This document shows positions 1-11,400 of a stretch of DNA of 64,000 bases, piece after piece (positions within the stretch are counted from its first letter, which is position 1; the number at the start of each line of letters is the position of its first letter). The stretch comes from Coffea arabica (lineage: Eukaryota > Streptophyta > Magnoliopsida > Gentianales > Rubiaceae). The notes under the pieces were generated by a model. It was not told where the DNA came from. It ran no database searches and saw only the letters and a list, made by a program, of their open reading frames with translations. The position numbers and the translations under genes are program-made. Where the stretch lies: contig NC_092316.1 in assembly GCF_036785885.1 (NCBI RefSeq), positions 26,281,001 through 26,345,000 of the forward strand, in the 5' to 3' direction.

Positions 1-784
1 CGTTAGGAGCACTACCTTGAATTCGGCTAGAAGAAGTTGGTGTAGCCGAAGTTCTACCTTCGTGGGTTGTCCTCCGTGGTTGGTTTCCCCTCCATGAAGT
101 CGAGTTGGAAGTTTGGAAGGTACGGACCCCTCACCTCAATTTCTTTCCCCTCTCGGCCTTGATGGCTAGTTCGAGAAGATCATGCATGTCCAAGTAATGT
201 TGGAGTTCCAAAGCTCCTTGAAGGTCAGGGTTGAAACCTCTAAGGAACCTTGCCATTGTAGCCTCACTATCTTCTTGAATGTTTGCCCTTATCATGGCCA
301 TCTCGATCTCCTTGTAGTAATCCTCCACACTCATACTGCCTTGAGTGAGGGTTTGAACCTTAAAGTGGAGATCGCGGTTGTAATAGCTAGGAGCAAACCT
401 CTTGCGCATTAATGCCTTGAGTTCTCGCACAGTCCAGACTCGTGGTTCTCCCATTCTCCTTCAATTAGTCCTTATTTGGTCCCACCAAACTAGTGCGTAG
501 TCGATGAATTCAACAGTGGCAACTTTTACCTTTTGCTCCTCGCTATAGTCATAGCAGTCGAAGACCATCTCAATGCGGCCTTCCCATTCCAGGTAAGCCT
601 CGGGGTCACTAGCCGAGTACTTCTCATAATTTGCTCCTTTGGTACCATGGTTACCTTTGTTGCGAGATCTAGATCGAGAGTCTCTTGTGAAACTCTTTGA
701 GAGCTCATCAAAGCAGGTGTGCATCTCCTCCATTTGTTGCTCACTGATCCGTTTAAGCTCATTTTTCATAGCAGTGAACATCAA
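1..784 (-). pseudogene. Ty3/gypsy gag (capsid) pseudogene, minus strand
   Basis: The minus strand encodes a retrotransposon Gag protein starting at an ATG at 784. A charged Arg/Ser-rich N-terminal part is followed by the Retrotrans_gag core, with landmarks YLEWEGRIE, ALVWWDQIR, LKALMRKRFAPSYY and the region around FLRGFNPDLQ. Gag would form the cytoplasmic virus-like particle. The frame is continuous but carries two in-frame stops, at 463-461 and 133-131. Beyond the second stop a Ser/Thr/Arg-rich tail continues to the window edge, so the rest of the element lies outside. The break after residue 107 separates two parts of the same domain, so this copy is not functional. The family is clear; the exact gypsy lineage is not. 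Confidence 0.85.
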
Positions 785-1446
785 TGAGTAATCAGTGGTC
801 GATTGAGCCTACTCCATGCCTTTTGCCTTACCTGCAAAAGGTTAGTGAACAAGAAAATAGGACAAATATAACCTTACTTCACTTCCTTAGTGTTTTGCTC
901 ACTCTTGTATTTTCACTCAAAGCACTCTAATGTTCTTACCAAAAATTCCTTTACCTATCGGGTTGAGTAGTTGAGGAATGCCACACAAAGTCCAATAATT
1001 GTCACCAATTATCCACAAAAGTAATCAAGAAGGCAAGACACGAATGCGGATGCAAAAGGAAACAAGAATGGATGCTTTTGGAAGTGTACTAGTGGCGGAC
1101 AGAAATGGAATGGTGCGCTAGTGTGAAAGGGAAACAACCGAAACCCTAGTTCCTAAAATGTAGGAGCGTGTCCAAGTGGAAGTGAAAGAAGTACCCAAGT
1201 TGTCTACTTAGTTTCCTAGTTGATTTTGGGAAACAAGTTAGTTTTGGAAACTTTTAGAAAACCCATTTCCTCTTGGAAACAACCTTTAGAAACCTCCCAA
1301 ATTCCTTCCCAATTAGGTTTAGGAAATCAGATTTTGGTCTTCTTGCCCACAAACCCTTGTTCAAGTCGGTTGGCACCAAACTATAAAGTTCACGGCCAAT
1401 CCGCAACTCCCTCACACATACAAGAGCAATCGTTTCAACAAGGTAG
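785..1446 (-). other. Non-coding leader/LTR-like stretch of the minus-strand gypsy element
   Basis: No coding potential is seen. Being directly upstream of the minus-strand gag, this should be the untranslated leader and possibly part of its LTR. On the minus strand around 1009-991 there is a TTGGTGACAATTATTGGA stretch that could be a primer-binding site next to an LTR end, but no second LTR is in the window to prove it. The join to the Tat pol at about 1447 is abrupt, implying truncation or recombination between two elements. Confidence 0.35.
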
Positions 1447-4400
1447 CTTCGGTGCTGGTCAAAAAGGAGGAGAAAGCCTGGAGGATGTGTGTGGATTTCA
1501 CAGATTTGAATAAGGCTTGCCCTAAAGATTGTTACCCACTTCCCCGGATTGACCAGCTCGTGGACTCAACAGCAGGTTATGAGATTTTCTGTTTCTTGGA
1601 TGCTTTCAAGGGGTATCATCAGATAGCCTTGGACGAGGAGGATCAGGAGAAGACCTCGTTTATCACCGAGGATGGCACATATTGTTACGTCACCATGCCG
1701 TTTGGTTTAAAAAATGCAGGCGCAACCTACCAAAGGCTGGTAAACAAGTTGTTCAGGAATCAGATCGGCCGAAACCTGGAGGTTTATGTGGACGATATGT
1801 TGGTGAAAAGTCGAACCCAGGGGCAGTTCATCTCCGACCTGAGAGAGATTTTCGAGGTCCTTCGACACTCACGAATGCGGCTAAACCCAAAGAAGTGTAC
1901 TTTCGGGGTCAGATCAGGAAAATTTCTGGGGTACATGATTTCCAAAGAGGGGGTGAGAGCTAACCCAGATAAGATCAAGGCTATCATGGACATGGCTCCA
2001 CCCCGGAATATTAAAGAGGTGCAACGTCTGACAGGGAGGATGGCTGCCTTGAACAGGTTCTTGTCCAAATCGGCAGTTCGGGGGTCGCCTTTCTTCAAGG
2101 CCCTGAAAGGAGGTCGGCAGTTCGAGTGGAACCCGGAGTGCCAGAAGGAGTTTGACGAGCTTAAGGAACACCTCGTTCGATTGCCAGCTCTGACCTCTCC
2201 CGAGGTGGGGGAGACCCTGTTCATCTACTTAGCTGCGGGAGAGGGGGCTGTAAGCGCAGTGTTGGTGCGAGAGGAGGACAAGTTACAGAAACCAGTGTAT
2301 TATGTCAGTCGCGCCCTGCAGGGGGCCGAATCCAGGTACTCGGCGATAGAGCGATATGTCTTGGCGCTAGTTCACGCAGCTCGGAAGCTGAGGACCTATT
2401 TCCAAGCTCATCCCGTGGTAGTCATAACGGACCAGCCCCTGAAGCAGATCCTGTCCAAACCCGAGTCTTCAGGTCGAATGGTAAAATGGGCGGTGGAATT
2501 ATCTGAGTATGACCTGGGATATCAGCCCAGAACGGCCATCAAAGCTCAAGCACTAGCAGATTTCATAGCCGATGGCATCTCTTTTGGGTCGACTGGAGGA
2601 GAGATAGACCAGGACAGACCGAATAAGGAAGTTAAGGACACGCGCGCCGCCAGAGCCACACAGATCCCGGAGACTACCAAGGCCGTGCAGATCAGAGAGG
2701 CAGCCGAGGTCCCACGGGCCAAAGACACTGCTGAGGTCGCCCAAGCCAGTCGGGTAGGGGAGGGCGGATCGGCCAGAGAAGCTGGGGAGACCGGGCCGGC
2801 CCAAGAGGCTGCAGAGGCCAAGCAGGCCATAAACGCAGCGGAGGTCCAACAGGTCGGGGACGCAGCTGAGGTCGCATATCCCGAAGAGACTGCCAAGGCC
2901 GAACTGGCCAGGACAGCAGCCCGAGACGGGAAGGCTAGGGAAACGGCGGAGCAAACAGAGCTCACGTGGACGCTGTATGTGGACGGTGCGTCAAGCAAAG
3001 AAGGATGCGGAGCAGGGCTCCTCCTAATCAGCCCTACGGGAGAGGAGCTGCCTTACGCGTTAAGGTTTGATTTCAGAGCCTCTAATAATGAATCTGAGTA
3101 CGAGGCTCTAATTGCAGGAATGGAGATGGCTCGGAAGCTAGGGGCCAGATCGTTGAAAGTTTATAGCGACTCACAGCTGATAGTTAACCAGGTATGGGGA
3201 AGCTACGAGGTCAAAGAGGGGACGCTGAGAAAATACGTGGCCAAGACACATGAGCTGAAGGGCTTGTTCGATCAGTTCGTGCTAGAGCAGATCCCGCGGA
3301 GTCTGAACAAGAGAGCTGATGCCCTGTCCAAACTGGCCTCCACCTCGGTTGGCACCCTAGGTCGGGAGATAGTTGTGGAGGTCATCAGAAGTCGTGCGTA
3401 TGACCAGGTCAGTGCCGCGGTCATCCAGGTGGTGAGCTCCTGGATGGACCCCATTGTTCTATACTTGGCGCAGGGGGAACTCCCCCCGAGCAGGATAGAG
3501 GCCCGCAAAATCCTCCTTAAGTCGCAGAGGTACACGCTCGTGCAGGGAGTCTTGTATAGGAAATCCTACTTGCAGCCCTGGCTGAGATGTATAACACCTG
3601 AGGAAGGGAGCTATGTCTTGCGCGAGTTGCATGAGGGCATCTGTGGCAATCACGTTTGTTCCAGGGTATTAGCCAAGAAGGGAATGCTGGCCGAGTACTA
3701 TTGGCCCACCATCTTCAGAGACTCGACCGAGCTGGTAGCTCGGTGTAAGTCTTGCCAGCTACACGCTCCAGTTCACCACACTCCCACTCAGGAGATGATC
3801 CCTCTCAGTAGCCCATAGCCGTTCTTTCAATGGGGAGTTGACCTGTTGGGACCATTCCCACGAGCTCCAGGGGGCTACGAATACTTGGTGGTAGCCATTG
3901 ACTACTTCACCAAATGGGTGGAGGCCGAGCCACTCGGCACAATCAGCAGTAGGTCAATTCAGAAGTTCCTATGGAAAGGTATCGTCTGCCGATTTGGCAT
4001 ACCTAGGGTTCTCGTCTCGGACAACGGCCGACAGTTCGCGGATCGCTCGCTTCAAGAGTGGTGCACTGAGCTCGGCATTCAGCAACACTTCACCTCAGTA
4101 GGGCACCCCCAGGCCAATGGACGGGTCGAGAATGTTAACAGAACCATCCTGCACGGTCTGAAGACACGGATAGAATCCGCTCGGACGAGTTGGCTGGACG
4201 AGCTGCCCACTACTATGGGCTTACCGAACTACTCCTCGAACAGCTACCCAGGAGACTCCGTTTGCTCTGGCATATGGGGTGGAGGCAGTGATTCCTGCGG
4301 AAATTGGGATGCCATCAGCCAGGGTGCAACACTTCGTGGCCCAGGGCAACAACGAGGAAATGCGACTCGACCTAGATCTGCTCGAGCATAAAAGGGAAGA

Positions 4401-4668
4401 GGCGGCTATAAGAATGGCTAAGTATAAGAGCCAGGTCGCACGTTACTACAATGCCAGGGTGAGGCAACTCTCCTTCAAGACGGGTGATCTGGTGCTGCGC
4501 AAAAACTCCGTGAGCCGCGCTTTGGGCACAGGCAAGTTAGATCCAAATTGGGAAGGCCCCTATGCGGTAAAGGAAGCTGACCGAGCAGGCTATTGCAAAC
4601 TAGCTCGTCTGGATGGAAGCGAAGTCCCACGCATGTGGCACAACACAAATTTAAGGCTTTTTCTTTAA
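1447..4668 (+). pseudogene. Tat-lineage gypsy pol: RT, RNase H, second RNase H, integrase
   Basis: The reading frame opens inside reverse transcriptase (LVKKEEKAWRMCVDF) and continues through the catalytic YVDDM box near 1785. The first RNase H domain lies at about 2120-2570. An Ala/Glu-rich linker occupies about 2590-2950. A second, archaeal-type RNase H follows at about 2960-3350 (LYVDGASSKEGCGAGL; NNESEYEALIAGM; VYSDSQLIVNQ). Then come the integrase zinc finger (CKSCQLHAP), the DDE core (WGVDLLGPF, VSDNGRQF, ANGRVENVNR) and a C-terminal tail ending at TAA 4666-4668. Breaks: TAG at 3816-3818 where the family has Trp, and a one-base frameshift near 4210, after which the frame resumes as YGVEAVIPAEIG. 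The first RNase H also reads LAAGEG where an acidic residue is expected. This copy cannot make active Pol. Confidence 0.93.
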
Positions 4669-4922
4669 GAATCCTGCCCGAGCTGAAAATGGTCGGCTGG
4701 ACAGGTCTGCTTTTATTCTAATAGTTCGGCATTGGGAATTATGAATGTATTCAAAGCTTTGAAATAAAAGAAAAATTTTTTACAAGTGTTGAGAGAGGAA
4801 AAGGCCACATATATTCAAAATCAGAAAGCATGTACAGGTAGGGGGCCATACAAAATCGAGCTGGCCAGCTCGGACCCTACTCTAGTCTAACATCCTACAA
4901 GGCTAGTCTAAGCCCTATCAGC
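4669..4922. other. Spacer between convergent Tat pol and antisense ORF
   Basis: About 250 bases separate the pol stop codon from the stop codon of the antisense gene, so the two reading frames converge here. An AATAAA-like hexamer on the plus strand near 4764 could end sense transcripts. I see nothing else. Confidence 0.5.
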
Positions 4923-7132
4923 TTAGCTCTCCCCTTGTTGCTCTTGCTCTGGCTCTGGGGAGAGTGCAGGAAGATTAGGATCGGCAATCAGGGCAGCCAG
5001 GTCGCGCCCATTGGAGTAGCCTGTGACGAGCCTGTCAATTTGGTTGGTGGATTGGGGGTTGTAGTCAGGCCATTTGCTCAGGTCAAAGCCTGGCAACTTC
5101 AGGGACTCCACATCCATCAAGGCTTTCGTGTAGCCGAGTTGCGGGACAGGGCCGTTGAGGAGGGCCAGGTCGTTCATGAAGACCTCAGACTTCTTGAACT
5201 CTTTGACGCCTAGCTGGCGTCCTTCTTCCCTTGCCGCCTCCACCAGATCGGCAGATTTTTACTGCTCTGCCTCCAGAGTCGCAGCCAGTTCGGCCGTTCT
5301 CTTCTTTTCCAGTTCGCAGGAGGAGTTGGCATCTGCAAGTTGCTTCTTCAGGGTCTCCAGCTCGGACTCTGCAGCTTCGAGCTGGCTCGACAACTTCTCT
5401 TTGGCAGCGTCAACCTGGGACAGGTTGACCCCCATGTTCTCATACCGCTGAGCCAGCTCGGCCCCCGCAACATTGAGCTGCATATTAGTTACAGGATAAG
5501 TAGGCAGCAAAACTCGAAAGGATGTCAGAGAAAGTGCTGGTTAAGGAGTTACCTGGGTGGTGCTGAGGTAGAAGTGCTCTAACAGCTCAGCGTTGGTGGC
5601 AAGTTGGATGAAGTGGTGATCGCGGGGGAGTACCGCGCCCTTGACGAGCTCCTTCGCCACTTCAGGGAACTGAGCTCGGTCGTTCACCGACAACCCCCAC
5701 TTCGGACAGAAATGGAGGGGGTGCGGGTGTGAGCCCAGCTCGGTAGGGGGCTTCATGGGAATCACATTCCTCATGCGTCACATAGCGGGGGGAGATTGTG
5801 ACGAAGCCTGCTGCTCGGCGGAGCTCACCCTGTAATGAGAGGCAATGGCAATAGAGGGCTCCTCCTGGGACTGGGGGGAAGCCGCCTCTGTCCTGGCCTT
5901 CTTGGCCGTGGACTTCTTTCTTTTCTTCTTTGATCCCTCCCCCAGTGAAGACTGAGCGGCAATTTGGGGAGTGGACACAGGTAGAGGTGGAGGCACCGTG
6001 CTGCTCGGCGCTGTGGAAGGCGCAGGAGTTGGCGTGCTCACACTGCCAATTCCGCCAATGTTCAGCAGCTGGGAAAACCTCTTCACTGCAGGACAGAAAC
6101 ACTTAGTCAGTCAGGATGATGTGGACTCATGGAAAGGAGGAGGTCGAGAAAATTACAAGCTGTCAGCTCCTCGGGGGTGATAGGTCGGAGATCGGGGGCA
6201 GGGTCGTTCACCTCTGCTCGGATTAGCCCCGCCGACCAGAGCTGGGCATTGTTAAATTCCTTCACCTTCAGTTGAGCCTCCGAGCTGACCAAGCGGTCTA
6301 GCTCGGCCTCGGGCAGGGGAGAAGGGATTGGATCGGTTACCTGGGTATCCTCCCTCCAAGTTAGGGGAGGAAACCCAGTATTCTTCACAAAAAAGAACTG
6401 GGCTTTCCAGCCCTTGATGGAAGAAGGCATCTGAGTGAACAGCTCGCGGGTAGGGAGTTCCCCTCCGCTCCTGCGAGCGAAGTAGAACCAACCATGAATT
6501 GGGCCGCTTACCTTCATCTGAAAGAAAGACCTAAATAGGTCCAGAGAATAGGGGATTTCAAGAGCTCGGCACAAAATAAAGAAGCCGAGGATGGACCGAA
6601 TGGCGTTGGGAACGACTTGGGTAATTCGAATGCCCCAGAAGGTTAGGATGTCGTAAAGAAATTGGAGAATGGGAAGGCGAAAACCAGCCACGAGCTGATC
6701 TCTGTAGATAGCCACAAACCCAGGGGGAGGTCGGCAAGCGTACTCCCCTGGCTGGGCTGCCCTAGCCTCGAACTGGGGAAGGATGTCATACCTCCCCACC
6801 AGCTCGTCTACGTCCCCCTGGTCGAGAAGGGGGGGAATAATTTCGACTTCTCCAAAGTCGATGTCTGGCCCCCTAGGGGGTCCTACCCTAGAGCGAGCTG
6901 GAATTACCTCCAGAGGAATCCCTGGGACAGCAGCTCCAGCCCCGGGCTGAGCAGATGGGCCAGGTTGGTTCATGGCTATAGCAAGGGGTGGGGCTGGGGG
7001 AGGAAGATATTCAGACCCAGACGAGCTGGAAGAAGAAGGGCTGGAGGATGGTATGTCTATAAGAACAGGCCGGGGGACTCTACGTCTAGGTGCCGAGCTG
7101 GTGAGGTCTGAGTGTGTGGAGGAAGACGACAT
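4923..7132 (-). pseudogene. Antisense extra ORF of the Tat element (Transposase_28-like), two predicted introns
   Basis: A gene runs opposite to pol. Exon 1 (7132-6157) starts at an ATG and encodes a Ser/Pro-rich N-terminus, then a domain like the plant 'putative gypsy type transposon' family (Pfam Transposase_28; landmarks YRDQLVAGFRLP, VPNAIRSILGFFILC). Predicted intron 6156-6086 (71 bp, GT..AG) leads into exon 2 (6085-5553) with a basic nuclear-localisation-like KKKRKK patch. Predicted intron 5552-5478 (75 bp, GT..AG) leads into exon 3 (5477-4923), which has a Glu/Leu-rich coiled coil. Frames join exactly at both junctions, for 687 codons in total. Two in-frame stops, TGA 5780-5778 and TAA 5261-5259, show this copy is decayed. 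Antisense extra ORFs are known from Tat elements. Their function is unknown, and the introns are my inference from frame and splice sites. Confidence 0.75.
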
Positions 7133-7288
7133 AAAAGGAAAAGAGAACTTACTGATGAATGAGGGGAGGTGTGCTTAGAAGGTAATCCTACTCTCGGACG
7201 ACCTCACGGAATGCGGAGCGAGCTGGAGAAGACTGGAGGAGAAGAGAAAATGAGAAGGAAGACTTGAAAGTGACGTTTGGTGGGGCCT

Positions 7289-7295
7289 ATTTATA
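7289..7295 (-). promoter_or_regulatory. TATA box for the antisense Tat ORF
   Basis: On the minus strand the sequence reads CCTATAAATAGGC, a canonical plant TATA box, about 155 bases upstream of the antisense ATG at 7132. This leaves room for a short 5' UTR and suggests the antisense gene has its own promoter, separate from the LTR. Confidence 0.6.
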
Positions 7296-7548
7296 GGCTC
7301 CCTGGGCGGGAAGCCGAAGAGTCCCGAGGAAGAAGTTCGAATTTATGGCAAGGGGGCAGTTACCTTGAAAGACGCGTGAGCTGACAAACCGCCATCATGA
7401 AGGACGTGACCCTTGAAGTGACGGTTACTACGACGGACGTGGCAGTTTCTCGGAGGAGGTACATGATCATGGGATCGTGGGTCCTGCACGACCCCGACGT
7501 GACGCTTCGAAATTTGGTCCAGACCCACGTGACTCATCAGTGACTCTA

Positions 7549-7564
7549 GACTCAAGGGGGCTAG
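7549..7564 (+). other. Polypurine tract of the Tat element
   Basis: GACTCAAGGGGGCTAG immediately precedes a TGTAGTGGGG LTR-like start, the usual place of the plus-strand primer. The position fits the pol, antisense ORF, PPT, LTR order. Confidence 0.55.
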
Positions 7565-8050
7565 TGTAGTGGGGCAAATCTGCACATGACACGTGTCAGC
7601 TCGGCAAGTTGTACGCGCTGGGTCGGCGGTGGAGACTTCACAACTCACGGGTACCAGCTCGGCATGCGGATGCTAGCTCGGCCTCACCTGTTGCTCACTA
7701 AGATGGGCCTATGGGCCGCCGCCTCCGAACTTGTAGGAGCCGCCGCACGAAACCCTAAGAAGACTCCGAACCCTAAGGGGACACTGACTCCAACAAGGAA
7801 ACTACAACCCATTCTGCTCTATATATAGCTAGCGTAAAGACAATACAAGGTACGCAAACACAAGTATTCTAGACTATTGCTCCGTGTGCAAGCTCACTGA
7901 CTTGATCGTCGGAGATATTCCGGGGACATCAGTCCCGCACTTGATCTTTCTGTGTAGGTACGCTAGCTCGGCTTCCTCTCTCAGGTCAATCGCGCCTGCT
8001 CAGCTCGGCTCGCTACAGCCCAGCTCGGATCTGGTTTTTGGCTGTCGCAT
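7565..8050 (+). repeat. 3' LTR of the Tat element (right end approximate)
   Basis: The LTR begins TGTAGTGGGG after the polypurine tract. It carries a CTATATATAG TATA box at 7819-7828 and is rich in AGCTCGG words that also recur in the element's body. A CTACA at 8013-8017 would pair with the TGTAG start as the terminal inverted repeat, but the same composition runs on to about 8050, so the end is uncertain. Confidence 0.55.
7819..7828 (+). promoter_or_regulatory. LTR TATA box facing the PP6 gene
   Basis: CTATATATAG within the Tat 3' LTR points rightwards. The phosphatase start codon is about 630 bases downstream, so LTR-initiated transcripts would run into that gene. Confidence 0.55.
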
Positions 8051-8059
8051 CACCATTGT

Positions 8060-8450
8060 TTTTCGTGTTAAAGATTTAAGTGGACTTTGAAAATGTGAAA
8101 TCAAAAACTATTCTGCCCAGTGACAAAACAAGAGCAAAAAACCAAAGGAGGAAAAAAAATAAAATAAAAAAGGAGGGAAATAAAAAGGCAAAAAGAAAAA
8201 GAAAAATCTTTAGATTTTCCCCGTCCGGTCCATTCTCCAGTCGAAAGCTTCATTGCGTCGACTTTCTATACTTCGTTAAGGCCTTGTTTTTTTGTAATTT
8301 TGATTTTAATTATTCATTTTTCCATTTGCTTTCTCATATTTGTTTTCTCCGTCGTTGCGCTGCGGTTGCCCTCGCCTACTCTTCGCATTTCTGATTTTCT
8401 TTTCAAGAAAAGAGGAAAAAACGGAATTGAAATCGAAGAAGATGACGGTG
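8060..8450 (+). promoter_or_regulatory. Promoter-proximal region and 5' UTR of the PP6 gene
   Basis: Between the Tat LTR and the start codon lie about 400 bases. An A-rich stretch (8130-8210) is followed by a T/C-rich stretch (8215-8400) typical of plant 5' leaders. No clear TATA box is seen close to the start codon, so the transcription start cannot be fixed. The native promoter is either this short or was displaced upstream by the LTR insertion. Confidence 0.4.
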
Positions 8451-11400
8451 ATGGATTTGGATCAGTGGATAGCAAAGGTTAAAGAGGGACAACACTTGTC
8501 GGAGGACGAGCTCCAGCTTCTCTGCGAATACGTATTTCCTTTTTCTTTTCTTTTCTTTTTGGTGAATCTCTTGTCGTTGATTGCCTTCTTTTTAGGGCAA
8601 AAGATGCATTTTTCACTAATTTTTTTTTTGTGGTTACTTTTTGCTGCAATTAGTTGAATTTTCGTCGATTTTTTTAAGGTGGATTTTTTGTCAAGACTCG
8701 GGTTTTAGGTTTTAGGTTTTAGGTTTCTTGGTAGGGTCGATAAGGATATGATTTTAGTTGGTGGCTTTTGGTAACTATTATTCTGCAAGAATTATTATTA
8801 TAAGTAGTAGCGGTAGTGGAAGCAGAAGGAGAAGAGGAATAGCTTAGCGCATTAGGGGACATGATATTCTACTCGAATTAGAACTTGAAAATTGGTTTAT
8901 GGACATGTTCAATTTGATTTTCAATAGATGTTATTAAGATTGGTTGATGAGGAATTATGTCCACTCAGATTTAGAGAAGTGAAAGAGAAATATTCGTTGG
9001 TTATAATGAGTTGGCTTAGTAGGGAATATGGGAACCAGGGAAGAGGAAGAAGTAGAGAAGAAAGTTGAATGACGAAGCATGATTGGTTGTTGATGGATTT
9101 ACTTTCTAGGTAACATCGCTGCCAGGGAGGAGGAGGAAGAAGAAGAAAGATGGATAGATCTTGTCAGCTGAAGAAGGATGATGAGTTGTTGATGGTTTGG
9201 CTGTGGGTAGGTGACAAAATGCTTTAAACTTCTAAAAACTTACATGTTCACCAATCAAGTAATGGTGTTTGCCACATCCTGTGGATATCAGGTCTTTCTG
9301 TTTACTAGTCATTATACCTGACCACTTGTCAGTTGCGTATGTTTATGTAACTTATTATTATAGCAGCTTCTAATTCTTCCAAGAAAAGGACCTGCAGGGT
9401 TCTATTGCTTTTCAATGCTCATTATTAAGGCTCCATGTGGTTCGCAACCTTGTGACATCAGGGTACCCCTGTTATATTGTTATCAGAATAATGCAATGCA
9501 TGATGTGTAAATAAGTGCAATTACGCATATATGTTTTACATATTTATATGGAGATCAAGCTATAGAAGGCCATGAGACATTAATGAAGTGCAGGCTCATT
9601 CTCAGAGTGTACATCTAGCATGTAAACTTTGCTAAAGATCTGGTAATAAATGCTGTATATAATGGAGCTCCCTGCCGCTGTTTAGGTGCCTCTGTACAGT
9701 TGATTATGTGCTAAGTTTCTTATTAAGTTTGCTGTCAAACTTTCTAATATAACAGGAATTTGTTGTTTGAAATGAATCACCTGTTTCAGTTTGTTTCCTC
9801 TTACACTGTCCTTGAACACTGAAACTTTTCAGGTGAAGGAAATCTTGATTGAGGAGTCAAATGTGCAGCCTGTCAATAGTCCAGTGACAGTTTGTGGTGA
9901 CATTCATGGCCAATTTCATGATTTAATGAAACTTTTCCAAACCGGAGGTCATGTGCCGGAGACAAATTACATTTTTATGGTAAGTTTGTGCAGAATACGT
10001 GGTGTCTGTTATTCTTGGTTTGTGGTTATTCTTTAGTGATTTAATGACTTTATAAACAATCTTGTGCATTATTAGGGAGATTTTGTGGACCGTGGATATA
10101 ATAGTCTAGAAGTTTTCACTATTCTGTTGCTCCTAAAAGCAAGGTATGTGCAAATACAGTGGTAGCCATTGACTCTTCTGTATGATGCTTTTGGTTTTTG
10201 GTTTTTTAGTTGAGATCAAATCAATTTACCTCGTAATAAAATACTCAATTATTGTATATTTGCATACTAAAGTAAGGGTTTGATTTGAGATTAATGGATT
10301 GATGTGAGTGATTATGACGGGAGATGTGTATATTGTGGACTGAGAAATTGGTTTTAGTAGTCTTAGATATCAATCATGTGGTACTTAGCGTTGCTAACTA
10401 GTTTTAAGGAACAGAATGAAATTTATGATTATGTCGATGCCAGTACTCTGATGATTGATGTCTAGCAATTGTGAATACATGAAATATTTCTGAGTATTTG
10501 TACATATTAGCTTTCATCAGCCATTGGGATTATTATTTTGTGAAAAGTAACTACTAACGATTTCAATAATGAGTTCATAACTCATGCCGAAACATTAGTT
10601 TGAGTATTATGTTTAGCTTCAGCTGAGGAATTTGCCAATTTTCCCAAGAATTGCTAAAGCTTTTCTACAATAATTTTACTGATTTTCTGTCTAGCTTTGT
10701 CAAAAAGCTGCGAATACCCTAAAGTGGTACCACCAGAGACAGTTTTGACTAACTCTGAAAGATTTGACTCTATACGAAAAGGATTACTCGAAAAGTCATA
10801 GACAAGATTTTTCATTCTGGGTTTAATAAGGGTTTGAGTTATGTCAGGTAATGTTTTCTTTTTCCTTCATGCACGCCCCCCCCCCCCAACCCAAACAACA
10901 AAATAACAAGTGGACACTTTCTCCTTCTAAGTAAGTTGCTGTAGTAAATTCTATTTCAGTGTTCCCGTAGTTACTGCTCGACTTAGTTTTTGTCTATGAC
11001 ATTTGACATGACATGTTACTTATGCATTGGCATGATTTCTATTTTGCTGCCAGATACCCTGCTAATATTACACTACTACGTGGAAACCATGAAAGCAGAC
11101 AACTAACCCAGGTCTCTCTCTCTCTCTGTCTCTCTCTCAACATGTATGTTTCCACAATCTAGAAGCATAGATTGCAACCCCTGTTCTTGAACCACTTCCA
11201 TGCAAGATGTCTAGTTGAATTATTGGCTTGAATGTATACCCCCCCCCCCTTTTTTCCCAAAAACAAAAAGAAAAGAAAAAATCTGTGTTTGAGAGGTTGT
11301 TAGTTCTCCAGTGTTATTCATCCTATGACAGTGCATAGATGGAATGAATTCCATTGGCGTCTCATGATATGATTTTGTTGTATGTAACCCTGGATCTGCT

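Larger units (their letters stand above)
1447..8050 (+). mobile_element. 5'-truncated Tat-lineage Ty3/gypsy retrotransposon
   Basis: The element is recognised by its domain order: RT, RNase H, a second archaeal-type RNase H, integrase, then a long 3' region with an antisense ORF, a polypurine tract and an LTR. A second RNase H is the hallmark of the plant Tat lineage (Tat/Ogre/Retand). Gag and protease are missing: sequence begins abruptly inside RT at about 1447. The right boundary, where the LTR meets host DNA, is uncertain (8017 to 8055) because no 5' LTR is present for comparison and no target duplication can be checked. Confidence 0.8.

Noticed and set aside
2546..2998. 150-residue Ser/Ala-rich minus-strand ORF
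   Set aside because: It is the mirror frame of the Ala/Glu-rich linker in the Tat pol; its composition follows from that repeat.
11111..11140. CT microsatellite at the PP6 exon 4 donor as evidence of damage
   Set aside because: The GT donor at 11112 and the reading frame into exon 5 are intact; the CT repeat is purely intronic.
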